From contig OX465596.1 of NCBI GenBank assembly GCA_950022295.1, positions 128,506,501 to 128,570,500 of the forward strand: DNA of 64,000 bases. The letters run 5' to 3'. The notes beneath the pieces were generated by a model that saw only the letters and a list, made by a program, of their open reading frames with translations, was not told the DNA's origin and did no database searches. Every line of letters begins with the position of its first letter. The first letter of the stretch is position 1. Source of the stretch: Bromus sterilis (lineage: Eukaryota; Streptophyta; Magnoliopsida; Poales; Poaceae). Positions 10,611 through 22,083 of the stretch are shown here, one piece after another. Made by a program: the position numbers and the translations under genes.

Positions 10611-13600
10611 ATGACAGCTAAGTGCATTGTCTTCACCACCATGAAACCCGAACTTCGAAAAGTTTGGGATAGTTATGTTATATTCATGGAACTGAAAAAT
10701 AAGTTTTCAGTAGTAAGACAATTAATGTTGGATATAAGATATCTAGTACAATGTATGATTATAAGCATTAGTGAAAATGTTCATTGTGCTCTAAACAAAA
10801 CTGATAAGTGTGGGATCCAGAAGAACAATGATCATATGATGATGAGGATTAAGGGAAAGGAAGTTCCATAGGGTGTTAGTAAGACTTACACGCCGGAAAG
10901 TCCATGGCCTGCGCCACCCTTGATCATGTGTGATCTTCTGTGAGTAGGAGTGACATTGGAAATAGAACTATGATACGTATAAAGGCAAAACGAAAGAAGA
11001 CTGGAATAACTAGCTCAGAAATGAAAGTTATACGGAGTTATAGATGAATTCATTGCTGGTCAAGAGATGTAATTCTTGGGAATCATGATTAAGCAGTTAA
11101 TTGTGGATTCTGTATATTGTGATTAAACTGTTGATCATCGGAATATCACTTCAATTGCATATCATTGCAAGTTGATGCAAGAAATACTATGGCTTTTATG
11201 ACTAGCTAATGATGAGTTTTGACACGCTCGGGAACACGGTAAAAGGTTTACTATACCGTGTGTTGACTCTATGATTATCTTCATAATTCATTGTAGAGTT
11301 GAGTAAATTGTTACTACACTTTAGCCTTGTTGCAAAACATCATTTTGAATCATGTTTGTTGCAAGAGAGTTGTTCAAAGCTATGAATAACGTAAAGGCCA
11401 TACTTCCATTATGAATAGGGTGTATGTTATGAATCTTGATAATAATACTAAACATTCATAACACTGACGCTAAACGTCGCAAGACTAATAGAAATACCAC
11501 ATAGATGTGGCACTGCCGTTTATCACAAGTGACATAACATGCATGAAGAATTTCCATAAGTGATGGACTTTCGAGTCATATGATTATGAATCACTTGACG
11601 CTTGCGATCTTTGTCTCGAAGTAATGTGACTAAAACACCGTTAATAGGCCATACATGAACGGGCAACTAAACCATTGGTAATCATACATGATGATGTGTG
11701 TAGTCCAACAAGTGTAGTTGTGTGCAGTGGATTCCTTATCTTCACTCATGAGTTGAAGTAGATATGTGGATATCTGTTCAATAGAGACATACGTCTGAAA
11801 TCTTTGAAATGTTCAAGGAATTTTAGAGTGAAATAGAAATTCATTGTAACAAGAAAATAAAGCTTCTGCAAATTAGATTGTAGAAAGTAATATTTGAGTT
11901 ACAAGTTTAGCGAACGTCTGATGAGTTGTGAAGAAGTGTCATAACTTGCGTCTCCCGGAACACCACTATGAGTAAACAGTTCGAGAGATGTAATCAAGCC
12001 ATGTATGACACGGTAAGATCAAATATGACGTTTATCAATTTGCCATTATACTTATTAAAGTTATGCGTTAGTGACTACGGCTTTTACACTGAAAAGAGCA
12101 TCATCAAATCTGTTGAAATGACACCATATTAGATGTGGTATGGACTGTTAAAACCATGTTGTCTTTTCTTAAAATTTGGGTATATGAGGCATATGTTTGA
12201 CATACTCAAAACCCCAAATCAGATAAGTGCTACTTTGTTAAGGTTATGCCAAAAGTTTTGGTATTCCTCTATCACTACACAAAAGCAAAACTGTTTGCTG
12301 TTAAGAACAATGTGTTTTGAAGAAAAATAGTTTCTTACAAAAAGGTGAGTGGGAGGACAGTGCAACTTGTCAAAGATTGTTGAATCTTCAGAGAAGTGCG
12401 CAGCTGAACCACCCAGGTTAGACAAAACTCGTACAAACATTCATGATATGTAAAACGAGATATTGTTGTTCCACAATGATAAACCTGTGATATACAAAGA
12501 AGCGTTGATGGGCCCTGACTCCAGGATTTGGCTAAATGCCAAATAATCCGAGATAGTATCCATAGAAGTAAGTCAAGTTTTGAACTTGGTAGACCCTCCG
12601 AAAGACTAAAAGTCTGAAGAATATATATATGTGGATCTATAATTGATTCGGATGAAATTTTTTTATCCATAAAGCTCAACTCGTTGGAAAATTGTTTTCT
12701 AGCAAGTTCAAAGGTTGACTACAGCGAAGTAGTTTCGACCGTAGAGATGCTTTAGTCAGTTCGGGTTATATTAGCAATTACTACATATCTCATTTATAGG
12801 ATATGGTAGAATGAACGTCAAAACAAAGTTCCTACACGGAAATATAACAAAGGACGTATATGTGATACGACCGGAATGTTTTGTCGATTCAAAGGATGCT
12901 AAAATAGATGCAAGCCTTGGATATCCAGTGATGGACTGGAGCTAGCATAATGGAGTTGGAATTTTCGTTGTGATGAAATTGCCAAAAGAGTTTGTTTTCA
13001 TCAGGAATAACGAAGATGCTTGAATATTCAAGAAAGTAAGTGGGAGCTGAATAATATTTCTAAAACCTTATGTAGATGACATATTGTTGATTAGAAATGA
13101 TATAAATTTCTTGACACGAATAAGGACTTCGTTGGAAATAGTTTTCAATTGAAGAATTTGGGCTGATATAGCATTAGGATTGAGCACAGTGATCTATGTA
13201 GATAGTAAGTGCCTGATCATGCTAAGACCAACATTACATGTTGACATGATACTAAAGTAGTTTAGTATGAAATGCCAAGAAACATGTTCGTGCCAAAGTC
13301 GTGGTGAAAAGTTGTTTGCAGAAATCAGTGTTGATGAACACAGATAAGCAAAAAACACGTGAATTGAATTCCACTCACCTGTGTGTTTGGATTAATCATG
13401 TACACCATAATATGTAAAACAACCAGATATGTCCAGTGCTCCAAAAGGTTGTGAGCAAGATACCAAAGTGATCAATATGTTGATCATTGGACAAACAGTG
13501 AAAAGTTAAACTTATGATAGATAAGATATGTTTCTCGGAAAATGGAGATAATGAAGAGCTCGTTGTAACAAGTTACACCAGCTGAATTTTGATGTAAGCA

Positions 13601-13860
13601 GTTACACCAATTCAGTCTTCATACTTACTCCGATCGATTTTCGATTTTAATTGGGATTATGCGTAAGGGTGGCACAATATGGAGGAACTATGTCAAGTTC
13701 GATACTGTGGCGAATTCTATAACAGAGGCTAAGTATATTGTTGCTTAAAGAAGTAACAAGGAGGGTATTTTGAATCATAAATTCATTTATGAACATGGTA
13801 TGGTTTCCTAGATGCTTGAAGCTCATGGAACATTGACGAATGATTTCATGACTTATTCTA
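10611..13860 (+). pseudogene. Relic of Copia gag-pol
   Basis: There is no intact frame, but Copia landmarks survive. A gag-like segment (MKPELRKVWDSY...MELKNKF) lies at about 10640-10713. An RT segment beginning MNVKTKFLHGNI lies at 12811. The RT catalytic YVDD with following ILLI is at 13069-13092, in phase with 12811. An RNase H-like ANSITEAKYIVA lies near 13707-13742 in a different phase. Stops and frameshifts are frequent between these. The decay is far beyond the roughly 1% seen between the LTRs, so this copy was almost certainly already non-coding when it inserted. The alternative, very rapid decay of only the internal part, is implausible. Confidence 0.8.
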
Positions 13861-14078
13861 AAGGAACCAAGGTCCTGCCAAATGATTCAAACATATACAA
13901 AGCTAAACTGATAAAATTAGTGAATTTTATGATAGCGTGAAAACGCGAAGATATGCAAGATACAAACGGGCCTGAAACATCAGATCCAATGATGAAGTCT
14001 ATACCACAAATGAAGCATGTATTACACCGGTATGCCATAGGTGTAAAATGCTCAAGCACTGATAATATTATTGACTCT

Positions 14079-14094
14079 AGTGCAAGTGGGAGAC
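14079..14094 (+). other. Copia polypurine tract
   Basis: AGTGCAAGTGGGAGAC lies directly before the 3' LTR. It closely resembles the polypurine tract of Angela-type elements and primes plus-strand DNA synthesis. Confidence 0.85.
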
Positions 14095-16220
14095 TGTTGG
14101 AAATATGCCCTAGAGGCAATAATAAAATGTTATTATATATATTTCCACGTTCGTAATTAATGTTTATATTTCTGTGCTATAATTGCAATGACCCTGACTA
14201 TGAAATTCAGAAGAAAACTCACTTGCATGTGTGGAAATGTAAACACCAAGAGTTCCTGGTTTAGCCTCTAAGACCAGCTCATGTGCTAACTGATGATTAC
14301 GTTTTCTTAATCATGGACATTGTTCTTGTAACAAGGATGTCAGTAGCAATGGGAACATATTGTTAGCAGAACAATGATGTTGAACCGACCCCAGTATTGA
14401 ATGATATACTTAGAGATCACATCGTAACAACGTTATAAGTCATATCATGAATGTTATCATATACGTAATTCCTTAGACCATGAGAGTATCGAGTTGCTTC
14501 ACACAGGAAGACATGCTTTGGTTCTTAGATGAATCCTCCCGTAAATGGGAAGTAGTAAAATAAGTTCTGGGTATGTCAGATGGTGTGGCTAGTGACTGTG
14601 ATAGTTCAAGAATGGGATTTGCTCCTTCACGATGAAGAATATATTCAGTTCGAGCCCACTCGGTATGAAGGTATCCATTATAGTCTGGCCAGACGCATTG
14701 TGATTCAGTCACAGGGATACCGGAATACGATAACGAGAAAAGGGACAAACGAGCAAAGAGGATAACGAGTGGCTTGTGTTCAAGAAGTTGTTACACATGG
14801 GTGCCAAACATCTCTCCTCTAACTTTTTCATATATCATGAAGCAAAGGGAATGGTACATGAATAAACATAATGGTTCACTCGAAGTTTCTTCGTGTATGT
14901 GCGGGAGTCAACATGGGTGTCCATGGCTCCGCTGTTGATTATTGGCTATTGACGAAAGGCTGTTGGCCTATGTCCGGAAGATGTTCTGAGTCATGTCCGC
15001 ATTATACCGAACCTATTGGGTCACACACTTAACGAGCAGTAGTCTGTTAGAATACTAGAATGGTAGAAGGTTTAGTGGAAGCAAAGAAGAATAGTTCATA
15101 CGGGTACTGGAAGTAGTTCCGGGGATTTATGAAATAGTTCATAAGGGCACCAAAAGTAGTTTTGGGTATTTAAGGATATGTCCGGATCACTCTGGAGTAA
15201 TCCCAGGTGGTTCCGGAACATATGAAAATGGTAATGGGAAAGTTTACGATCAACCGGAATATTTTCGGTGATCGGTGGACAGCTTAAACAATATGTTGTG
15301 TTCACCGGACATAATAACCTTTGCCCGGATGGCTCCGAAACCCATTTAGATGGCTCCGGAACATTCATTAGAGGTTCCGGAAGGTATTGGAAGTGCTCCA
15401 AAAGTGTCCGGAATGTCCCGAAACAGTCCCGATAGGTCCCGGAAGGTCCTGGAAGCTTCTAGAAGGTTCCGGAAGGTTCCGGGCAGTACCACCCACTGCC
15501 CTGCGCCCCTGGCCTTGGGGAGCAAGCCACCTAGGCTGCCCTGGCCGGCCAGGTGGTGGGGGCGCACCAAAAAGGGGTGGGAGATCCTCCAGGTGGGATT
15601 TCCAAATACCATTATGGAAGGTTTCCGGTGGGAAGGTATGTGTAGGTTTGGAAGGCTTGGGAGTCCAAGTTGGACTCCCAAACCTCCTTGAGCTGCGCCC
15701 AAGGCCCCTTGGCCACCGATATAAGGTGAGCCAAGGGTGGGGAAGACATACACAATCAATCCCCAAGGCCTATGCGCCACCCTCCCTCCTCTAAACCCCG
15801 TTGCTCCACTTTTAGACCCCGGTTTAGACGTTGTTCTAGATCGGAATCCGTTAGGGTTTTCTCCCTCTAGTTTTCTCGGTGGCGTTCATCTCTGGACGGC
15901 GGAGCGCTGCTGGATTTCTGCTACGGGATGTGTGGATACTAATGGAGGGGTCGTACCTTCGACCCTTCTTCGAGGAGCTTGTTCATGGGACTTGTCCGTG
16001 GGACTAGATCGCGGGACTTGTTCGTGGGATTGATCGAGGGACTGTTCGTGGGAGAACTTGCGAGATCTACTTCCACTACGTCCACCCGCTTCACCAACTC
16101 TTCTTCCGCTGCAACCGTTGGTGAGCAATGGATTAAACCTTGTATGCAATCTATCTTGGATGATCTTGGGTTCTTGATTCGTAGGCCGAAATTTTTTGTT
16201 TTCTACTACGTTTCCCAACA
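14095..16220 (+). repeat. Copia 3' LTR
   Basis: Matches 6927-9053 end to end with about 22 single-base differences and one 1-bp deletion near 14450. It ends TTTCCCAACA and is followed by the AAGGT target duplication. Confidence 0.95.
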
Positions 16221-16225
16221 AAGGT
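16221..16225 (+). repeat. Right target-site duplication of the Copia insertion (AAGGT)
   Basis: Identical to 6922-6926. After it the chromovirus pol resumes exactly in phase at 16226. Confidence 0.95.
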
Positions 16226-17707
16226 TACGTAAATAACCTGGTTCTCGAGTCGAAACTCGACGCCCTCATTAAGAGTAGACAATCTCTGGCCCCTGAAATT
16301 GTGAAGATCAAGCAGGACATCGTAGAAGGAAAGCCCTCCTCTTTTACCATTGATGCCAATGATGGTGATACTGTGTACTTCAAGGGCCGCTTAGTAGTTC
16401 CTGTGAGCCCGGCCATCATTAACTGTGGTCCGGATATCATGGAAGAAGCCCATAATTCTCCCTTGTCAATCCACCCTGGCAGTACCAAGATGTATAAAGA
16501 CCTTCGTCAACGGTACTGGTGGCCTTACATGAAGCAAGATATCGCTCACTTTGTTTCCAAATGTGACGTTTGCAGTCGCGTCAAAGCCGGACATCAGAAA
16601 CCTGCTGGTTGGTTGCGACCACTCCCTCCTCCTGATTGGAAGTGGGACAAAGTTGAAGTGGACTTCGTCACCGGTTTTCCTAAGTCACAGAAAGGTAACG
16701 ATGCCATCTTTGTTGTCATCGACCGATTCTCCAAGATTGCACACTTCCTGTCGGTCAAGGAGACGATCACTGCTAGTCAGTTAGCACACTTGTATATCTG
16801 CCGAATTGTGTCATTCCATGGTATTCCGCTGGAGATCAGTTCAGACCGTGGCAGCATTTTCACCTCACGATACTGGACGAGTTTCATGGAAGCTTTCGGG
16901 ACTCGTCTGAATCTCAGCACCGCTTATCACCCCCAGTCGCAAGGCCAAGTTGAACGAGTTAATCAGGTGCTGGAAGACATGCTTTGTGCTTGTGTCCTTT
17001 CTTTCGGCATGAAATGGGAGGATGCCCTCCCGTACGCGGAATTCTCGTACAACAATAGCTATCAAGCTAGCTTGAAGATGGCCCCCTTCGAAGTTCTATA
17101 TGGACGTAAATGTCGAACCCCCCTGAATTGGTCAGGAACTGGGGAACGACCCTACTTCGGACCGGATCTTGTCCAAGAAGCTGAAGAAAAAGTTCGCATT
17201 GTGCAATAAAATCTCAAGGCCGCACAGTCTCGTCAGAAGAGCAACTATGACCGCAAACACCGGGAAATGGAGTATCAACCTGGTGAATACGCTTACCTCT
17301 GTGTCACTCCCATGAGGGGCACTCATCGCTTCGGTATAAAGGGCAAGTTGGCTCCTCGCTACATTGGCCCGTTCCGTATCCTTTCCAGGAGTGGACCCGT
17401 GGCATACCGGTTGGAATTGCCGCTGAACCTCTCCCAAGTCCACGATGTCTCCCACGTGTCGCAACTCCGTCGCTGCTTCAAGGACCCTATCCACGAAGTG
17501 GAGCATGATATGATCGAGCTGCAACAAGACTTGACATATCGAGAACATCCGAGCCGCATTCTCGATCAGTCGGAACGCAAAACCCGCAACAAGACCGTCA
17601 GGTTCCTCAAGGTTCAGTGGTCGAATCATTTGTAAGATGAAGCCACTTGGGAACGCGAAGATCGCCTTCGTGATGAATACCCCGATCTTTTCCTCGCTAC
17701 CACTTAA
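16226..17707 (+). pseudogene. pol: pol 3' part: integrase and chromodomain (broken)
   Basis: Resumes chromovirus pol in the phase left at 6926. Integrase has an HHCC zinc-binding motif (histidines in HNSPLSIHPG, cysteines in CDVC, about 16449-16575). The catalytic aspartates lie in VEVDFVTGFP (about 16655) and SSDRGSIF (about 16840), and the glutamate in QGQVERVNQ (about 16945). A GPY/F-type module (RYIGPFRILSR...GPVAYRLELP) is at about 17358-17427. A C-terminal chromodomain (YREHPSRILDQ ... KVQWSNH ... DEATWE) follows at about 17535-17660 and would steer integration to marked heterochromatin. Stops TAA 17207-17209 and TAA 17633-17635 break it. The natural terminator is TAA 17705-17707. Confidence 0.9.
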
Positions 17708-17728
17708 ATTCTCGGGACGAGAATTCTT

Positions 17729-17743
17729 GTAGTGGGGTAGATT
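17729..17743 (+). other. Polypurine tract of the chromovirus
   Basis: GTAGTGGGGTAGATT directly precedes the TGTAACACCC start of the 3' LTR, the usual place for the plus-strand primer. Confidence 0.8.
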
Positions 17744-20700
17744 TGTAACACCCTCAGTTGCCTGTAACAGTAATCACTTTTACTGTGGACTAATCACTGT
17801 TGCTAATCACTATGCAAACCATGCCATGACCCACTTTGCTTTTGATCATATTCAAAAATGCCTTTTGGTTGCTACGAAAATATGTTGCAATTAAACTTTG
17901 CCCAAAAATCATGGGACCACTTTTATAAAATCACAAATAATCATTGGGTCATGCCCATATGGTTATAGTATTTTATTTTGCCACTGGAAAATTCAAACAA
18001 TTCAAACACCAAGCAAAACAGCCCCATTTGACAATTGAATATTATAAAGAAATGGTAAATGGTTTTATTTTAAGCCTAAAATTTTTGTGGCACTCTGGAA
18101 ATTTACACTCCTAATTATGGGCTAGGTCACACATTTAAAAAAAATGTTAAAGCAATTAAAACCAATACAAAAGGAAAAGAACAGAATGGAAAATTAGAAG
18201 AAAAAGAAAATGATTAAAGCTCGCCTAGGGCGAGGCCCACCTCAGCCCAGCCCACCCCCACCCCTTGTCTTCTTCCCCAACCACCCCCACCTGCTCCCGT
18301 ACGACCGAGCTCGCCGACGACGCTGGCGAGCTAGCCCCGCCTCCACCTGCTCCCTCCCGACGCCGACGGGATAAGAACGCCCCCAGCCACCCCCTGGACA
18401 TCCTCTCCCTCCATTTCCCCTCCTCCTCTTCTCGCACGCCTCGGGGAAAATCCTCCCGAGCCGCCGCCGTTCACTGTCGTGGCCAACCGCGGCCACTCGA
18501 CGAACTAGCCCAAGCCATCGTGTCCATCACACTCGCCGCCGTCGACCCCGTCTTCCAGTGCAGCCCGTTGCTGCCGGGGGCCACCGCAGCACTCAGAATC
18601 TTCGTCGTCTTCAAGCTCCAGCCGCCGAGATCGGGGACCGATTTCGGCCGCCTCAGCCCCTCTCCGAGCCCGCTGCCAACCCCGACGCGTTCATGGTGAG
18701 CACCTCTGTCATCGCCAACTATCCGTAGGTGCTCGATAAGCCCGTAGCCTTTTCCCCCAATTATCTTGCTCTGGCCGCCGTGGCACGTCGTCGTAGCCGT
18801 CGACTTGGTCCGTCCCAGCCCGCGCCAAGTGCACCAGTAGGACCCTTGTGATGCGTGCGTTCGATTTGGACCGGTAGTTAGCTCGATTTCGTAGCGTGTC
18901 GTAGTTCACCATTGGAGCCCGAGCGGCTGCTCCGCCATTTTTGAAGCAGAGCTCGACCTGGACCGCCCCATCACTCTCCCCCACCCCAGATCGACGCGGG
19001 TCACTCTACTCGATCGAATGCAAAAAGAATCGCGCAATATGGCCCAGTAAATCAAGCTCCAGCTCGAGTTCGCCGGAGTCCAGTCACCGGCGCGACTCCG
19101 GCGGACCTCCCAGTCGCTGCCATGCGGGGCCCCTTGGTCAGATACGTGCTTAGCACTAAGCCCCCTCGGATAAGCCACTGACATGTGGGTCACCCCCGGC
19201 TAACCCCACTGTTAACTTAACAAAAGTTAACCCCCCTCCCAGTCACTGACAGTGGCCCCCCTGGGCTGTTTAAATAAATTGAACTTGATAATTACGTCTG
19301 TGACACTGACAACTGGGCCCCAGCTGTAAGTCATTTAGAAATAAATAAAATTATAAAAACTAGTCACTGACATGTGGGCCCAGGGGCTATTTTGATTTAT
19401 TAAAATGTTTTATAAATAAACAGAGGCTGACATGTGGGTCCCACATGTCAGGCACTGTTTTGGATAATGTTTTGGATAATGTTTTAGATAATGTTCTGGA
19501 TAATGTTGAATAAATAATAAAAGAAATTCAGAAAATCATTTAAATGATTTAAAACTTTGAAATTCAATAACTTTTAAACCGTAACTCGGATTCAAAAACT
19601 TTATACATGAAAATTGATCAGAAAAATATAACGAATACGAATACGCTATCCGTATGCCTATCACACCCCTCTAACACAACGAACATCGAACCGTTCCCCC
19701 TCCGGACCGACAGTCCGATAAATTGTCCGGTACTGTTAGAGTGCCCGGATGAATTTATTCCGAACACGAATGTTTCTCGGAATAGATCAACTAGCACGGA
19801 TACACCCCCCTTATGTTTGTCCGGTACCCACGACACCTCCGGCTTGATCCTTCCCCTCCGGTCACCCTGTCCGGTAATCATTCGGAGCCGGTAGTTCATC
19901 CTCAGATGAATTTCCGTTCCGAGCAATGTGCATTGCACTGCGTTAGAATACCGTTAACATTTCATCTGTCATGTCATGCATCTGTTTGTATATGCTTGCT
20001 GTGTATTTACTGTTTCTTCCCCCCCTTAATCTCCGGTAGACCCCGCTGCTGACGTCGACTACACCGCTGCTGAGTACGACTACTTCGTCGACGACCCTAC
20101 TACTACCGTCGAGCTTCCAGGCAAGCAGAGCCATTCTCTTCGCCAGATATCGCCTATCTTTCCGTACATTTCTTGCACTAGGCATTGTTACTGCTGCTGC
20201 TACGTTACAATCCTATTCAATTGCATAGCCTGTTTTTGTCGCCCCTTGATGTACCTCTTTTATCCTATGCTGCCTATTATTATACAATATTCAGCAGTGA
20301 GCCCTGCGCATTGTTAGATAGGATTAGATAGAGGGCCGTGGTCACTCAGGGGAGTGAACGCGGATACAAATATTATAACTGCCCAGGTACGGTACAATGC
20401 AGACATCGCCTCAGGCCCCTAGCTCGGCTCTGCCGAGCCACCATCAAGTGTGAGCTATCAAGGAGTAATCCTTGTACTCCACTCGTTGTTGACTCTGTAT
20501 AGCCGCTCTAGGTACCTGAGCAACGGTTGTCCTTCAGGTAAGAAGTCGGGCGACCCAACGGTGCCCGCGAGAGGTATTGCTACGGGACGACAGGGAGGGT
20601 ACGACCAGTGTACCGGTGTGCTTGGCCCCTAATCGTTGGCCGCGAGAGTTACCAAACCACGAAAGTCGAGCTCCTCCAGGAGCACACGCGAGACAAGGTA

Positions 20701-22083
20701 AGGAGACGGTTCACCTTGTTGGTAACTGCAATGACTTGGTGGGACGACGGGGCAGGCACCGATGTACTGGTGGTCCTGGTTGTTGTCGTTGTCCGCGGGT
20801 CAGTTAAGTCGAGGCAACGATAACAGTTGTCATGCAGGTTAATTAAAATGCTAAATGGTTCAGTGAATGTCTTGAGTTGGCTATATTCCATGTACGCACT
20901 ACATACCCGTGGGAATTACGAGTTATGGGCTCCTCTGCTTCGTAGTGTCGTCCGAAGACTCTTTAGACGTCAGCAGTACCGCGGCCTGCGCCGGGAAGTG
21001 GTGTTGTCTTATTTGCTCGCGCGGTGGTGTCTTATTTGGATTTGCTTTAACTTCACGGGCCAGCCTCGCACCGTGCAGGAGTATGTCGGGGTTAGGGTCC
21101 AAAGCCCCGCGTACATAGGATATAGTCCGGTGGATGACCTCTCTGTTGAGTTTGAAAGATGGGCTATGAAGTGTCGGATAGCCTCGGTGGAGCGTTCCCT
21201 AACAAGGTTCCCGCCACCCTGGAGATCCGTGCGTGTAGCGTAACACAAGTGCACCCCTGCAGGGAAGATTAATCTATTCGAATAGCCGTGTCCACGGTAA
21301 CAGGACGCTTTATGCTGAAGCTGGATCTTACCACTAGAAACTATTATTATTAAATTGTATGGTTCCGGGTCCTCTTCCTCGCGGGGATGTCGAGGAGGTG
21401 AACTCGGAGGCATTGTTAATCCTTACAACTTATTATTATACAATGTTGCAGCAACTTCTGCTGCATTGTTACTTTATGCTTTATTTAAACTGTTGGCTGA
21501 CTCTTACCTCATGCTGCAAGACATCGTCGGAAGATGCTAGTCTTCGTTAGGCCTAGCTTCTTACCCTTGCTCTGGATTTCTGTCTTTCAGTCCAGTATAT
21601 ACAGCCTCTTCTTTCCGTTGATAAAATGCATAATGCTTAGTAGCGAACGTAAGACTCCCGGGTATACTAGATACTCACCTGCTTTATTTCCTTTACTGTT
21701 TTGCCTGATCGGCCGCTGCAGCCGACGTTGGAGCCCAGGAGCAGGAGTACCCCGGAGGCGCCTACTACGACGTCGAGTTCCCCGTCGACCAGGAGTAGTT
21801 CGGTGGATCCCATGCAGGAGGCCTCGCCTTTTCGATCTGTATCTCTGATGTGATTTGTGCTATCCTTCTTAAGGCAAAACTTGACTAACTATGTCTGTAA
21901 TCAGATATTATGGCTTGTATGACTTATGTATTCGGGTCCGCGTGACCCCCTCTATTGTAACATATTTGTTTATCCTTTTGTGTTTAGTGTTGTGCTGTGA
22001 TATTATCACCGTGGCACCCTAATCACAGCCGTGTACCCTGCGTGTATGCTTATTGTACACGGATTGATTTTGGGGGCGTCACA
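17744..22083 (+). repeat. 3' LTR of the chromovirus (4340 bp)
   Basis: Begins TGTAACACCCTCAG after the polypurine tract and ends GGGGGCGTCACA, where the minus-strand Athila element resumes. The segment 18240-18700 is strongly GC-rich, lacks most stops in one frame (144 codons, 18265-18699) and ends ATGGTGAGCACC, which looks like a leader exon with a splice donor. The 12-bp array is at 19458-19505. The ORFs inside are shared with the 5' LTR and I do not call them genes. Confidence 0.92.

Larger units (their letters stand above)
6927..16220 (+). mobile_element. Copia LTR retrotransposon (Angela/BARE/WIS-related), coding region decayed
   Basis: A complete element bounded by two LTRs of 2127 and 2126 bp with TGTTGG...CCAACA ends and the target duplication AAGGT. 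It has a primer site, a long leader, relics of Copia gag and pol, and a polypurine tract. The LTR start (TGTTGGAAATATGCCC), the post-LTR GGTATCATGAGC and the leader text resemble the Triticeae Angela/BARE/WIS group from memory, although the LTR body is quite diverged, so a separate subfamily is likely. By eye the LTRs differ at about 22 substitutions and one indel (about 1%), yet no gag or pol frame longer than about 90 codons survives. It was inserted into the pol of the surrounding chromovirus, in the same orientation. Confidence 0.93.
1..22083 (+). mobile_element. Ty3/gypsy chromovirus (Tekay/Del-like) LTR retrotransposon, 5' end outside the window
   Basis: The element is seen as a partial 5' LTR (1-3299), a primer site, gag-PR-RT-RH-IN-chromodomain in a single reading phase, a polypurine tract and a full 3' LTR (17744-22083). 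Position 1 matches 18793 of the 3' LTR, so about 1 kb of the 5' LTR is missing to the left. A chromodomain behind the integrase, an initiator-Met-type primer site and LTRs over 4 kb are typical of the Tekay clade. The element was inserted in the RT of a minus-strand Athila-like element, which resumes at 22084. The expected 5-bp target duplication is TGTTA (22084-22088), but its left copy lies outside the window. A Copia element (6927-16220) splits its pol. By eye the two LTRs differ at about 2% of sites, so it is older than the Copia. It is inactive because of five in-frame stops and the insertion. Confidence 0.9.
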
